A program made the position numbers and the translations under genes. Of a stretch of 64,000 nucleotides of DNA, positions 48,819-63,239 are shown in pieces. A model generated the notes under the pieces. The model had not been told where the DNA came from. It ran no database searches and saw nothing but the letters and a program-made list of their open reading frames with translations. The stretch spans positions 1 to 64,000 of the forward strand of contig NW_022204332.1 of NCBI RefSeq assembly GCF_007655135.1, read 5' to 3'. The stretch is from Punica granatum. Its lineage: Eukaryota > Streptophyta > Magnoliopsida > Myrtales > Lythraceae. Every line of letters begins with the position of its first letter. Within the stretch, counting starts at the first letter, position 1.

Positions 48819-51800
48819 AGGCTTATAAATAGTCCATCTCAATGTACAAGAAGAGAGAACTAGATATTTCAGAAACAACTATTGATGAATGATACTTTGA
48901 GTTTGCTATAACTCTTTGTTTTCGGCATATCGTTAGGGTTTAGCCATGTTCTATTCCCTTCGAGTCTAAATTCAGATTTAGGCGCTAGAAATCGTGATCC
49001 GCGCTGCGTCAATGAGGCGGAGGATTTTCAAGTCAAATCTGTATCAACAAGCCCAAGCCCAAAGAAGCATATCTTGGATATATTAAGGAAATATTCTCGT
49101 GATATGGATGGGGAAGATGAGATGTCTTGATCCATAGACTGAGAATATTATTATTAATTTGGTAATATATTTAATTTAGACATAAATATTTTTAGAATTA
49201 TATATGACTAGCAATTTTAGTTCGAGTCAAGAGTCTAAAGTTTCCAATTTTGGAATCTTTATTTTGTTTTAGGAAGTTACATGGTAACGGCCTAGATTCT
49301 AATTTCCTATTTTAGTTTCTTCGTTTTCTTAGGCCTATATATAGTCCATCTCAATGTACAAGAAGAGAGAACTAGATATTTCAGAAACAACTATTGATGA
49401 ATGATACTTTGAGTTTGCTATAACTCTTTGTTTTCGGCATATCGTTAGGGTTTAGCCGTGTTCTATTCCCTTCGAGTCTAAATTCAGATTTAGGCGCTAG
49501 AAATCGTGATCCGCGCTGCGTCAATGAGGCGGAGGATTTTCAAGTCAAATCTGTATCAACAAGCCCAACCCAAAGAAGCATATCTTGGATATATTAAGGA
49601 AATATTCTCGTGATATGGATGGGGAAGATGAGATGTCTTGATCCATAGACTGAGAATATTATTATCTTAATTTGGTAATATATTTAATTTAGACATAAAT
49701 ATTTTTAGAATTATATATGACTAGCAATTTTAGTTCAAGTCAAGAGTCTAAAGTTTCCAATTTTGGAATAATTACTTATTTTGTTTTAGGAAGTTACATG
49801 GTAACGGCCTAGATTCTAATTTCCTATTTTTGTTTCTTCGTTTTCTTAGGCCTATACATAGTCCATCTCAATGTACAAGAAAGAGAGAACTAGATATTTC
49901 AGAAACAACTATTGATGAATGATACTTTGAGTTTGCTATAACTCTTTGTTTTCGGCATATCGTTAGGGTTTAGCCGTGTTTATTCCCTTCGAGTCTAAAT
50001 TCAGATTTAGGCGCTAGAAATCGTGATCCGCGCTGCGTCAATGAGGCGGAGGATTTTCAAGTCAAATCTGTATCAACAAGCCAAAGCCCAAAGAAGCATA
50101 TCTTGGATATATTAGGAAATATTCTCGTGATATGGATGGGGAAGATGAGATGTCTTGATCCATAGACTGAGAATATTATTATCTTAATTTGGTAATATAT
50201 TTAATTTAGACATAAATATTTTTTAATTATATATGACTAGCATTTTAGTTCGAGTCAAGAGTCTAAAGTTTCCAATTTTGGAATAATTATTATTTTGTTT
50301 TAGGAAGTTACATGGTAACGGCCTAGATTCTAATTTCCTATTTTAGTTTCTTCGTTTTCTTAGGCCTATATATAGTCCATCTCAATGTACAAGAAGAGAG
50401 AACTAGATATTTCAGAAACAACTATTGATGAATGATACTTTGAGTTTGCTATAACTCTTTGTTTTCGGCATATCGTTAGGGTTTAGCCGTGTTCTATTCC
50501 CTTCGAGTCTAAATTCAGATTTAGGCGCTAGAAATCGTGATCCGCGCTGCGTCAATGAGGCGGAGGATTTTCAAGTCAAATTTATATCAACAACCCAAAG
50601 CCCAAAGAAGCATATCTTGGATATATTAGGAAATATTCTCGTGATATGGATGGGGAAGATGAGATGTCTTGATCCATAGACTGAGAATATTATTATCTTA
50701 ATTTGGTAATATATTTAATTTAGACATAAATATTTTTAGAATTATATATGACTAGCAATTTTGTTCGAGTCAAGAGTCTAAAGTTTCCAATTTTGGAATA
50801 ATTACTTATTTTTTTTAGAAGTTACATGGTAACGGCCTAGATTCTAATTTCCTATTTTAGTTTCTTCGTTTTCTTAGGCCTATATATAGTCCATCTCAAT
50901 GTACAAGAAGAGAGAACTAGATATTTCAGAAACAACTATTGATGAATGATACTTTGAGTTTGCTATAACTCTTTGTTTTCGGCATATCGTTAGGGTTTAG
51001 CCGTGTTCTATTCCCTTCGAGTCTAAATTCAGATTTAGGCGCTAGAAATCGTGATCGAGCTTGCGTCAATGAGGCGGAGGATTTTAAGTCAAATCTGTAT
51101 CAACAAGCCCAAACCAAAGAAGCATATCTTGGATATATTAAGGAATATTCTCGTGATATGGATGGGGAAGATGAGATGTCTTGATCCATAGACTGAGAAT
51201 ATTATTATCTTAATTTGGTAATATATTTAATTTAGACATAAATATTTTTAGAATTATATATGACTAGCAATTTTATTTCGAGTCAAGAGTCTAAAGTTTC
51301 CAATTTTGGAATAATTACTTATTTTGTTTTAGGAAGTTACATGGTAACGGCCTAGATTCTAATTTCCTATTTTAGTTTCTTCGTTTTCTTAGGCCTATAT
51401 ATAGTCCATCTCAATGTACAAAAGAGAGAACTAGATATTTCAGAAACAACTATTGATGAATGATACTTTGAGTTTGCTATAACTCTTTGTTTTCGGCATA
51501 TCGTTAGGGTTTAGCCGTGTTCTATTCCCTTCGAGTCTAAATTCAGATTTGGGCTAGAAATCGTGATCCGCGCTGCGTCAATGAGGCGGAGGATTTTCAA
51601 GTCAAATCTGTATCAACAAGCCCAAGCCCAAAGAAGCATATCTTGGATATATTAGGAAATATTCTCGTGATATGGATGGGGAAGATGAGATGTCTTGATC
51701 CATAGACTGAGAATATTATTATCTTAATTTGGTAATATATTTAATTTAGACATAAATATTTTTAGAATTATATATGACTAGCAATTTTGTTCGAGTCAAG

Positions 51801-52420
51801 AGTCTAAAGTTTCCAATTTTGGAATAATTACTTATTTTTTTTAGAAGTTACATGGTAACGGCCTAGATTCTAATTTCCTATTTTAGTTTCTTCGTTTTCT
51901 TAGGCCTATATATAGTCCATCTCAATGTACAAGAAGAGAGAGAACTAGATATTTCAGAAACAACTATTGATGAATGATACTTTGAGTTTGCTATAACTCT
52001 TTGTTTTCGGCATATCGTTAGGGTTTAGCCGTGTTCTATTCCCTTCGAGTCTAAATTCAGATTTAGGCGCTAGAAATCGTGATCCACGCTGCGTCAATGA
52101 GGCGGAGGATTTTCAAGTCAAATCTGTATCAACAAGCCCAAGCCAAAGAAGAATATCTTGGAAATATTAAGGAAATATTCTCGTGATATGGATGGGGAAG
52201 ATGAGATGTCTTGATCCATAGACGGAGAATATTATTATCTTAATTTGGTAATATATTTAATTTGGACATAAATATTTTTAGATTTATATATGACTAGCTA
52301 TTTTATTTTGAGTCAAGAGTCTAAAGTTTTCAATTTTGGAATAATTACTCATTTTGTTTTAGGAAGTGACATGGTAACGGCCTAGATTCTAATTTCCCAT
52401 TTTAGTTTCTTCGTTTTCTT

Positions 52421-52931
52421 AGGGCTATATATAGTCCATCCCAATGTACAAAATGGGAGAACAAGATATTTCAGAAACAACTATTGATGAATGATACTTT
52501 GAGTTTGCTATAACTCTTTGTTTTCGGCATATCGTCAGGGTTTAGCCGTGTTCTATTCCCTTCGAGTCTAAATTCAGATTTAGGAGCTAGAAATCGTGAT
52601 CCGTGCTGCGTCAATGAGGCGGAGGATTTTCAAGTCAAATCTGTATCAACAAGCCCAAGCCCAAAGAAGCATATCTTGGATATATTAAGGAAATATTCTC
52701 GTGATATGGATGGGGAAGATGAGATGTCTTGATCCATAGACTGAGAATATTATTATCTTAATTTGGTAATATATTTAATTTAGACATAAATATTTTTAGA
52801 ATTATATATGACTAGCAATTTTAGTTCGAGTCAAGAGTCTAAAGTTTCCAATTTTGGAATAATTACTTGTTTTAGAAGGTTATGGTAACGGCCTAGATTC
52901 TTATTTCCTATTTTTGTTTCTTAGTTTTCTT
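52421..52931 (+). repeat. Variant unit, copy 102
   Basis: Preceded by AGACGGAGAAT, TTGGACATAAAT, GACTAGCTATTTTATTTTGAG and AGTGACATGG, then AGGGCTATATATAGTCC and AAAATGGGAGAACAAG. The upstream part matches copies 66 and 111. The TATA region matches the copy 12/93/94 type, so this looks like a recombinant. Near 52,866 the T run and GTTACATGG are shortened. Confidence 0.6.
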
Positions 52932-53445
52932 AGGCCTATATATAGTCCATCTCAATGTACAATAAGAGAGAACTAGATATTTCAAAAACAACTACTGATG
53001 AATGATACTTTGAGTTTGCTATAACTTTGTTTTCGGAATATCGTTAGGGTTTAGCCGTGTTCAATTCCCTTCGAGTCTAAATTCAGATTTAGGCGATAAA
53101 AATCGTGATCCGCGTTGCGTCAATGAGGCGGAGGATTTCCAAGTCAGATCTGTATCAACAAGCCCAAGCCCAAAGAAGCATATTATGGATATATTAAGGG
53201 AATATTCTCTTGATATGGATGGGGAAGATGAAATGTCTTGATCCATAGACTAAGAATATTATTATCTTAATTTGGTAATATATTTAATTTAGACATAAAT
53301 ATTTTTAGAATTATATATGACTAGCAATTTTAGTTCGAGTCAAGAGTCTAAAGTTTCCAATTTTGGAATAATTACTTATTTTGTTTTAGAAGTTACATGG
53401 TAACGGCCTAGATTCTAATTTCCTATTTTAGTTTCTTCGTTTCTT
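52932..53445 (+). repeat. Divergent unit, copy 103 (copy-30 type)
   Basis: TTTCAAAAACAACTACTG, TTCGGAATATCG, GTTCAATTCCC, GGCGATAAAAATC, TTCCAAGTCAGATC, ATTATGGATATATTAAGGGAA, TCTCTTGATATGG, GATGAAATGTC and AGACTAAGAAT. It groups with copies 30 (37.6 kb upstream) and 77 (13.4 kb upstream). Confidence 0.7.
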
Positions 53446-53962
53446 AGGCCTATATATAGTCCATCTCAATGTACAAGAAGAGAGAACTAGATATTTCAGA
53501 AACAACTATTGATGAATGATACTTTGAGTTTGCTATAACTCTTTGTTTTCGGCATATCGTTAGGGTTTAGCCGTGTTCTATTCCCTTCGAGTCTAAATTC
53601 AGATTTAGGCGCTAGAAATCGTGATCCGCGCTGCGTCAATGAGGCGGAGGATTTTCAAGTCAAATCTGTATCAACAAGCCAAGCCCAAAGAAGCATATCT
53701 TGGATATATTAAGGAAATATTCTCGTGATATGGATGGGGAAGATGAGATGTCTTGATCCATAGACTGAGAAAATATTATTATCTTAATTTGGTAATATAT
53801 TTAATTTAGACATAAATATTTTAGAATTATATATGACTAGCAATTTTAGTTCGAGTCAAGAGTCTAAAGTTTCCAATTTTGGAATAATTACTTATTTTGT
53901 TTTAGGAAGTTACATGGTAACGGCCTAGATTCTAATTTCCTATTTTAGTTTCTTCGTTTCTT

Positions 53963-54478
53963 AGGCCGATATATAGTCCATCTCAATGTACAAGAAGAGA
54001 GAACTAGATATTTCAGAAACAACTATTGATGAATGATACTTTGAGTTTGCTATAACTCTTTGTTTTCGGCATATCGTTAGGATTTAGCCGTATTCTATTC
54101 CCTTCGAGTCTAAATTCAGATTTAGGGGCTAGAAATCGTAATCCGCGCTGCGTCAATGTGGCGGAGGATTTTCCGCTGAAATCTGTATCAATAAGTTGAA
54201 GCCCAAACAAGCATATCTTGGATATATTATGGAAATATTCTTGTGATATGGATGGGGAAGATGAAATGTCTTGATCCATAGACTAAGAATATTATTATCT
54301 TAATTTGGTAATATATTTAATTTAGACATAAATATTTTTAGAATTATATATGACTAAGCATTTTTAGTTCGAGTCAAGAGTCTAAAGTTTCCAATTTTGG
54401 AATAATTACTTATTTTTTTAGAAGTTACATAGTAACGGCCTAGATTCTAATTTCCTATTTTTGTTTCTTAGTTTTCTT
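53963..54478 (+). repeat. Divergent unit, copy 105
   Basis: AGGCCGATATATAG, TTAGGATTTAGCCGTATTC, AGGGGCTAGAAATCGTAATCC, CAATGTGGCGG, TTTTCCGCTGAAATC, ATCAATAAGTTGAAGCCC, CAAACAAGC, TTATGGAAATATTC, TTGTGATATGG, GATGAAATGTC and AGACTAAGAAT. It mixes marks of the copy-11 and copy-30 types. It has 516 bp. Confidence 0.65.
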
Positions 54479-57053
54479 AGGCCTATATATAGTCCATCTC
54501 AATGTACAAGAAGAGAGAACTAGATATTTCAGAAACAACTATTGATGAATGATACTTTGAGTTTGCTATAACTCTTTGTTTTCGGCATATCGTTAGGGTT
54601 TAGCCGTGTTCTATTCCCTTCGAGTCTAAATTCAGATTTAGGCGCTAGAAATCGTGATCCGCGCTGCGTCAATGAGGCGGAGGAGGATTTTCAAGTCAAA
54701 TCTGTATCAACAAGCCCAAGCCCAGAAGCATATCTTGGATATATTAAGGAAATATTCTCGTGATATGGATGGGGAAGATGAGATGTCTTGATCCATAGAC
54801 TGAGAATATTATTATCTTAATTTGGTAATATATTTAATTTAGACATAAATATTTTTAGAATTATATATGACTAGCAATTTTATTTCGAGTCAAGAGTCTA
54901 AAGTTTCCAATTTTGGAATAATTACTTATTTTGTTTTAGGAAGTTACATGGTAACGGCCTAGATTCTAATTTCCTATTTAGTTTCTTTTTTTTAGGCCTA
55001 TATATAGTCCATCTCAATGTACAAAAGGGAGAACTAGATATTTCAGAAACAACTATTGATGAATGATACTTTGAGTTTGCTATAACTCTTTGTTTTCGGC
55101 ATATCGTTAGGGTTTAGCCGTGTTCTATTCCCTTCGAGTCTAAATTCAGATTTAGGCGCTAGAAATCGTGATCCGCGCTGCGTCAATGAGGCGGAGGATT
55201 TTCAAGTCAAATCTGTATCAACAAGCCAAGCCCAAAGAAGCATATCTTGGATATATTAGGAAATATTCTCGTGATATGGATGGGGAAGATGAGATGTCTT
55301 GATCCATAGACTGAGAATATTATTATCTTAATTTGTAATATATTTAATTTAGACATAAATATTTTTAGAATTATATATGACTAGCAATTTTAGTTCGAGT
55401 CAAGAGTCTAAAGTTTCCAATTTTGGAATTATTATTTTTTTTTAGGAAGTTACATGTAACGGCCTAGATTCTAATTTCCTATTTAGTTTCTTCGTTTTCT
55501 TAGGCCTATATATAGTCCATCTCAATGTACAAGAAGAGAGAACTAGATATTTCAGAAACAACTATTGATGAATGATACTTTGAGTTTGCTATAACTCTTG
55601 TTTTCGGCATCTATCGTTAGGGTTTAGCCGTGTTCTATTCCCTTCGAGTCTAAATTCAGATTTAGGCGCTAGAAATCGTGATCCGCGCTGCGTCAATGAG
55701 GCGGAGGATTTTCAAGTCAAATCTGTATACAAGCCCAAGCCCAAAGAAGCATATCTTGGATATATTAAGGAATATTCTCGTGATATGGATGGGGAAGATG
55801 AGATGTCTTGATCCATAGACTGAGAATATATTATTATCTTAATTTGGTAATATATTTAATTTAGACATAAATATTTTTAGAATTATATATGACTAGCATT
55901 TTTAGTTCGAGTCAAGAGTCTAAAGTTTCCAATTTTGGAATAATTATTTTATTTGTTTTTAGGAAGTTACATGTAACGGCCTAGATTCTAATTTCCTATT
56001 TTAGTTTCTTCGTTTTCTTAGGCCTATATATAGTCCATCTCAATGTACAAGAAGAGAGAACTAGATATTTCAGAAACAACTATTGATGAATGATACTTTG
56101 AGTTTGCTATAACTCTTTGTTTTCGGCATATCGTTAGGGTTTAGCCGTGTTCTATTCCCTTCGAGTCTAAATTCAGATTTAGGCGCTAGAAATCGTGATC
56201 CGCGCTGCGTCAATGAGGCGGAGGATTTTAAGTCAAATCTGTATCAACAAGCCCAAAGCCCAAAGAAGCATATCTTGGATATATTAAGGAAATATTCTCG
56301 TGATATGGATGGGGAAGATGAGATGTCTTGATCCATAGACTGAGAATATTATTATCTTAATTTGGTAATATATTTAATTTAGACATAAATATTTTTAGAA
56401 TTATATATGACTAGCAATTTTAGTTCGAGTCAAGAGTCTAAAGTTTCCAATTTTGGAATAATTACTTATTTTGTTTTAGGAAGTTACATGGTAACGGCCT
56501 AGATTCTAATTTCCTATTTTAGTTTCTTCGTTTTCTTAGGCCTATATATAGTCCATCTCAATGTACAAGAAGAGAGAACTAGATATTTCAGAAACAACTA
56601 TTGATGAATGATACTTTGAGTTTTGTTTCTATTTCTTTGTTTCGGCATATCGTTAGGGTTTAGCCGTGTTCTATTCCCTTCGAGTCTAAATTCAGATTTA
56701 GGCGCTAGAAATCGTGATCCGCGCTGCGTCAATGACGCGGAGGATTTTCAAGTCAAATCTGTATCAACAATCCCAAACCCAAAGAAACATATCTTGGATA
56801 TATTAAGGAAATATTCTCGTGATAAGGATGGGGATGATGAGATGTCTTGATCCATGGACTGAGAATATTATTATCTTAATTTGGTAATATATTTAATTTA
56901 GACATAAATATTTTTACAATTATATATTACTAACAATTTTAGTTTGAGTCAAGAGTCTAAAGTTTCCAATTTTGGAATAATTACTTATTTTTTTTAGAAG
57001 TTACATAGTAACGGCCTAGATTCTAATTTCCTATTTAGTTTCTTCGTTTTATT

Positions 57054-57570
57054 AGGCCGATATATAGTCCATCTCAATGTACAAGAAGAGAGAATTTGAT
57101 ATTTCAGAAACAACTATTGATGAATGATACTTTGGGTTTACTATAACTCTTTGTTTTTGGCATATCGTTAGGATTTAGCCGTGTTCTATTCCCTTCGAGT
57201 CTAAATTTAGATTTAGGCGCTAGAAATCGTGATCCGAGCTGCGTCAATGAGGCGGAGGATTTTCAAGTCAAATCTATATCGACAATCCCAAACCCAAAGA
57301 AGCATATCTTGGAAATATTAAGGAAATATTCTCGTGATATGGATGGGGAGGATGAGATGTCTTGATCCATAGACGGAGAATATTATTATCTTAATTTGGT
57401 AATATATTTAATTTGGACATAAATATTTTTAGAATTATATATGACTAGCATTTTAGTTCGAGTCAAGAGTCTAAAGTTTCCAATTTTGGAATAATTACTT
57501 ATTTTGTTTTAGGAAGTTACATTGGTAACGGCCTCTATTCTAATTTCCTATTTTAGTTTCTTGTTTTCTT
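57054..57570 (+). repeat. Variant unit, copy 111 (copy-66 type)
   Basis: AGGCCGATATATAG, GAGAATTTG, ACTTTGGGTTTACTA, TTTTTGGCATATCG, TTAGGATTTAG, AAATTTAGATTTAGG, GATCCGAGCTG, CTATATCGACAATCCC, AAACCC, AGACGGAGAAT and TTTGGACATAAAT. It matches copy 66, 23.1 kb upstream, better than either flanking unit. Confidence 0.7.
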
Positions 57571-60500
57571 AGGCCTATATAGTCCATCTCAATGTACAAG
57601 AAGAGAGAACTAGATATTTCAGAAACAACTATTGATGAATGATACTTTGAGTTTGCTATAACTCTTTGTTTTCGGCATATCGTTAGGGTTTAGCCGTGTT
57701 CTATTCCCTTCGAGTCTAAATTCAGATTTAGGCGCTAGAAATCGTGATCCGCGCTGCGTCAATGAGGCGGAGGATTTTCAAGTCAAATCTGTATCAACAA
57801 GCCCAAGCCCAAAGAAGCATATCTTGGATATATTAAGGAAATATTCTCGTGATATGGATGGGGAAGATGAGATGTCTTGATCCATAGACTGAGAATATTA
57901 TTATCTTAATTTGTAATATATATATTTAATTTAGACATAAATATTTTAGAATTATATATGACTAGCAATTTTAGTTCGAGTCAAGAGTCTAAAGTTTCCA
58001 ATTTTGGAATAATTACTTTTTTTTTAGAAGTTACATGGTAACGGCCTAGATTCTAATTTCCTATTTTAGTTTCTTCGTTTTCTTAGGCTATATATAGTCC
58101 ATCTCAATGTACAAGAAAGAGAGAACTAGATATTTCAGAAACAACTATTGATGAATGATACTTTGAGTTTGCTATAACTCTTTGTTTTCGGCATATCGTT
58201 AGGGTTTAGCCGTGTTCTATTCCCTTCGAGTCTAAATTCAGATTTAGGCGCTAGAAATCGTGATCCGCGCTGCGTCAATGAGGCGGAGGATTTTCAAGTC
58301 AAATCTGTATCAACAAGCCCAGCCCAAAGAAGCATATCTTGGATATATTAAGGAAATATTCTCGTGATATGGATGGGGAAGATGAGATGTCTTGATCCAT
58401 AGACTGAGAATATTATTATCTTAATTTGGTAATATATTTATTTAGACATAAATATTTTTAGAATTATATATGACTAGCATTTTATTTCGAGTCAAGAGTC
58501 TAAAGTTTCCAATTTTGGAATAATTACTTATTTTGTTTTAGGAAGTTACATGGTAACGGCCTAGATTCTAATTTCCTATTTTAGTTTCTTCGTTTTCTTA
58601 GGCCTATATATAGTCCATCTCAATGTACAAGAAGAGAGAACTAGATATTTCAGAAACAACTATTTGAATGATACTTTGAGTTTGCTATAACTCTTTGTTT
58701 TCGGCATATCGTTAGGGTTTAGCCGTGTTCTATTCCCTTCGAGTCTAAATTCAGATTTAGGCTAGAAATCGTGATCCGCGCTGCGTCAATGAGGCGGAGG
58801 ATTTTCAAGTCAATCTGTATCAACAAGCCCAACCCAAAGAAGCATATCTTGGATATATATTAGGAAATATTCTCGTGATATGGATGGGGAAGATGAGATG
58901 TCTTGATCCATAGACTGAGAATATTATTATCTTAATTTGGTAATATATTAATTTAGACATAAATATTTTTAGAATTATATATGACTAGCAATTTTAGTTC
59001 GAGTCAAGAGTCTAAAGTTTCCAATTTTGGAATAATTACTTATTGTTTTAGAAGTTACATGGTAACGGCCTAGATTCTAATTTCCTATTTTAGTTTCTTC
59101 GTTTTCTTAGGCCTATATATAGTCCATCTCAATGTACAAGAAGAGGAGAACTAGATATTTCAGAAACAACTATTGATGAATGATACTTTGAGTTTGCTAT
59201 AACTCTTTGTTTTCGGATATCGTTAGGGTTTAGCCGTGTTCTATTCCCTTCGAGTCTAAATTCAGATTTAGGCGCTAGAAATCGTGATCCGCGCTGCGTC
59301 AATGAGGCGGAGGATTTTCAAGTCAAATCTGTATCAACAAGCCCAAGCCAAAGAAGCATATCTTGGATATATTAAGGAAATATTCTCGTGATATGGATGG
59401 GGAAGATGAGATGTCTTGATCCATAGACTGAGAATATTATTATCTTAATTTGGTAATATATTTAATTTAGACATAAATATTTAGAATTATATATGACTAG
59501 CAATTTTATTTCGAGTCAAGAGTCTAAAGTTTCCAATTTTGGAATAATTACTTATTTTGTTTTAGGAAGTTACATGGTAACGGCCTAGATTCTAATTTCC
59601 TATTTTGTTTCTTCGTTTTCTTAGGGCTATATATAGTCCATCTCAATGTACAAAAGGAGAGAGAACTAGATATTTCAGAAACAACTATTGATGAATGATA
59701 CTTTGAGTTTGCTATAACTCTTTGTTTTCGCATATCGTTAGGTTTAGCCGTGTTCTATTCCCTTCGAGTCTAAATTCAGATTTAGGCGCTAGAAATCGTG
59801 ATCCCGCGTGCGTCAATGAGGCGGAGGATTTTCAAGTCAAATCTGTATCAACAAGCCCAAAGCCCAAAAGAACATATCTTGGATATATTAAGGAAATATT
59901 CTCGTGATATGGATGGGGAAGATGAGATGTCTTGATCCATAGACTGAGAATATTATTTCTTAATTTGGTAATATATTTAATTTAGACATAAATATTTTTA
60001 GAATTATATATGACTAGCAATTTTAGTTCGAGTCAAGAGTCTAAAGTTTCCAATTTTGGAATAATTACTTATTTTTTTTAGGAAGTTACATGGTAACGGC
60101 CTAGATTCTAATTTCCTATTTTAGTTTCTTAGTTTTCTTAGGCTATATATAGTCCATCTCAATGTACAAGAAGAGAGAACTAGATATTTCAGAAACAACT
60201 ATTGATGAATGATACTTTGAGTTTGCTATAACTCTTTGTTTTCGGCATATCGTTAGGGTTTAGCCGTGTTCTATTCCCTTCGAGTCTAAATTCAGATTTA
60301 GGCGCTAGAAATCGTGATCCGCGCTGCGTCAATGAGGCGGAGGAGGATTTCAAGTCAAATCTGTATCAACAAGCCCAACCCAAAGAAGCATATCTTGGAT
60401 ATATTAAAGGAAATATTCTCGTGATATGGATGGGGAAGATGAGATGTCTTGATCCATAGACTGAGAATATTATTATCTTAATTTGTAATATATTTAATTT

Positions 60501-62206
60501 AGACATAAATATTTTTAGAATTATATATGACTAGCAATTTTAGTTCGAGTCAAGAGTCTAAAGTTTCCAATTTTGGAATAATACTTATTTTGTTTTAGGA
60601 AGTTACATGGTAACGGCCTAGATTCTAATTTCCTATTTTAGTTTCTTCGTTTCTTAGGCCTATATATAGTCCATCTCAATGTACAAGAAGAGAGAACTAG
60701 ATATTTCAGAAACAACTATTGATGAATGATACTTTGAGTTTGCTATAACTCTTTGTTTTCGGCATATCGTTAGGGTTTAGCCGTGTTCTATTCCCTTCGA
60801 GTCTAAATTTCAGTTTAGGCGCTAGAAATCGTGATCCGCGCTGCGTCAATGAGGCGGAGGATTTTCAAGTCAAATCTGTATCAACAAGCCCAAGCCCAAA
60901 GAAGCATATCTTGGATATATTAAGGAAATATTCTCGTGATATGGATGGGGAAGATGAGATGTCTTGATCCATAGACTGAGAATATTATTATCTTAATTTG
61001 GTAATATATTTAATTTAGACATAAATATTTTTAGAATTATATATGACTAGCAATTTTAGTTCGAGTCAAGAGTCTAAAGTTTCCAATTTTGGAATAATTA
61101 CTTATTTTGTTTTAGGAAGTTACATGGTAACGGCCTAGATTCTAATTTCCTATTTTAGTTTCTTCGTTTTCTTAGGCCTATATATAGTCCATCTCAATGT
61201 ACAGAAGAGAGAACTAGATATTTCAGAAACAACTATTGATGAATGATACTTTGAGTTTGCTATAACTCTTTGTTTTCGGCATATCGTTAGGGTTTAGCCG
61301 TGTTCTATTCCCTTCGAGTCTAAATTCAGATTTAGGCGCTAGAAATCGTGATCCGCGCTGCGTCAATGAGGCGGAGGATTTTCAAGCAAATCTGTATCAA
61401 CAAGCCCAAGCCCAAAGAAGCATATCTTGGATATATTAAGGAAATATTCTCGTGATATGGATGGGGAAGATGAGATGTCTTGATCCATAGACTGAGAATA
61501 TTATTATCTTAATTTGGTAATATATTTAATTAGACATAAATATTTTTAGAATTATATATGACTAGCAATTTTATTCGAGTCAAGAGTCTAAAGTTTCCAA
61601 TTTTGGAATAATTACTTATTTTGTTTTAGGAAGTTACATGGTAACGGCCTAGATTCTAATTTCCTATTTTAGTTTCTTCGTTTTCTTAGGCCTATATATA
61701 GTCCATCTCAATGTACAGAAGAGAGAGAACTAGATATTTCAGAAACAACTATTGATGAATGATACTTTGAGTTTGCTATAACTCTTTGTTTTCGGCATAT
61801 CGTTAGGGTTTAGCCGTGTTCTATTCCCTTCGAGTCTAAATTCAGATTTAGGCGCTAGAAATCGTGATCCGCGCTGCGTCAATGAGGCGGAGGATTTTCA
61901 AGTCAATCTGTATATCAACAAGCCCAAGCCCAAAGAAGCATATCTTGGATATATTAAGGAAATATTCTCGTGATATGGATGGGAAGATGAGATGTCTTGA
62001 TCCATAGACTGAGAATATTATTATCTTAATTTGGTAATATAGTCAATTTAAACATAAATATTTTTAGAATTATATATGATTAGCAATTTTAGTTCGAGTC
62101 AAGAGTCTAAAGTTTCCAATTTTGGAATAATTACTTATTTTGTGTTAGGAGGTTACATGGTAACGGCCTAGATTCTAATTTCCGATATTTGTTTCTTCGT
62201 TTTCTT

Positions 62207-63239
62207 AGGCCTATATATAGTCCATCTCAATGTACAAGAAGAGAGAGATAGATATTTCAGAAACAACTATTGATTATTGATACTTTGAGTTTGCTATAAC
62301 TCTTTGTTTCCGGCATATCGTTAGGGTTTAGCCGTGTTCTATTCCCTTCGAGTCTAAATTCAGATTTAGGCGCTAGAAATCGTGATCCGCGCTGCGTCAA
62401 TGAGGCGGAGGAAGGATTTCAAGTCAAATCTGTATCAACAAGCCCAAGCCCAAAGAAGCATATCTTGGGTATATTAAGGAAATATTCTCGTGATATTGAT
62501 GGGGAAGATGAGATGTCTTAATCCATAGACTGAGAATATTATTATCTTAATTTGGTAAGATATTTAATTTAGACATAAATATTTTTAGAATTATATATGA
62601 CTAGCAATTTTAGTTCGAGTCAAGAGTCTAAAGTTTCCAATTTTGGAATAATACTTATTTTGTTTTAGGAAGTTACATGGTAACGGCCTAGATTCTAATT
62701 TCCTATTTTAGTTTCTTCGTTTTCTAAGGCCTATGTATAGTCCATCTCAATGTACAAAAAGGGAGAAGTAGATATTTCATAAATAACTATTGATGAATGA
62801 TACTTTGAGTTTGCTATAACTCTTTGTTTTCGGCATATCGTTAGTGTTTAGCCGTGTCTATCCCTTCGAGTCTAAATTCAGATTTAGGCGCTAGAAATCG
62901 TGATCCGCGCTGCGTCAATGAGGCGGAGGATTTTCAAGTCAAATCTGTATCAACAAGCCCAACCCAAAGAAGCATATCTTGGATATATTAAGGAAATATT
63001 CTCGTGATATGGATGGGGAAGATGAGATGTCTTGATCCATAGACTGAGAATATTATTATCTTAATTTGGTAATATATTTAATTTAGACATAAATATTTTT
63101 AGAATTATATATGACTAGCAATTTTAGTTCGAGTCAAGAGTCTAAAGTTTCCAATTTTGGAATAATTACTTATTTTGTTTTAGGAAGTTACAGTAACGGC
63201 CTAGATTCTAATTTCCTATTTTAGTTTCTTCGTTTTCTT
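62207..63239 (+). repeat. Two divergent units near the end, copies 121 and 122
   Basis: Copy 121 follows TTTGTGTTAGGAGG and TTTCCGATATTTG and has GAGAGATAG, GATTATTGATAC, GGAGGAAGGATTTC, TTGGGTATATTAAGG, GATATTGATGG and CTTAATCC. Copy 122 (62,727) has TCTAAGGCCTATGTATAG, GAGAAGTAG, TTCATAAATAACTATTG and TTAGTGTTTAG. The surrounding units are close to the zone C consensus. Confidence 0.6.
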
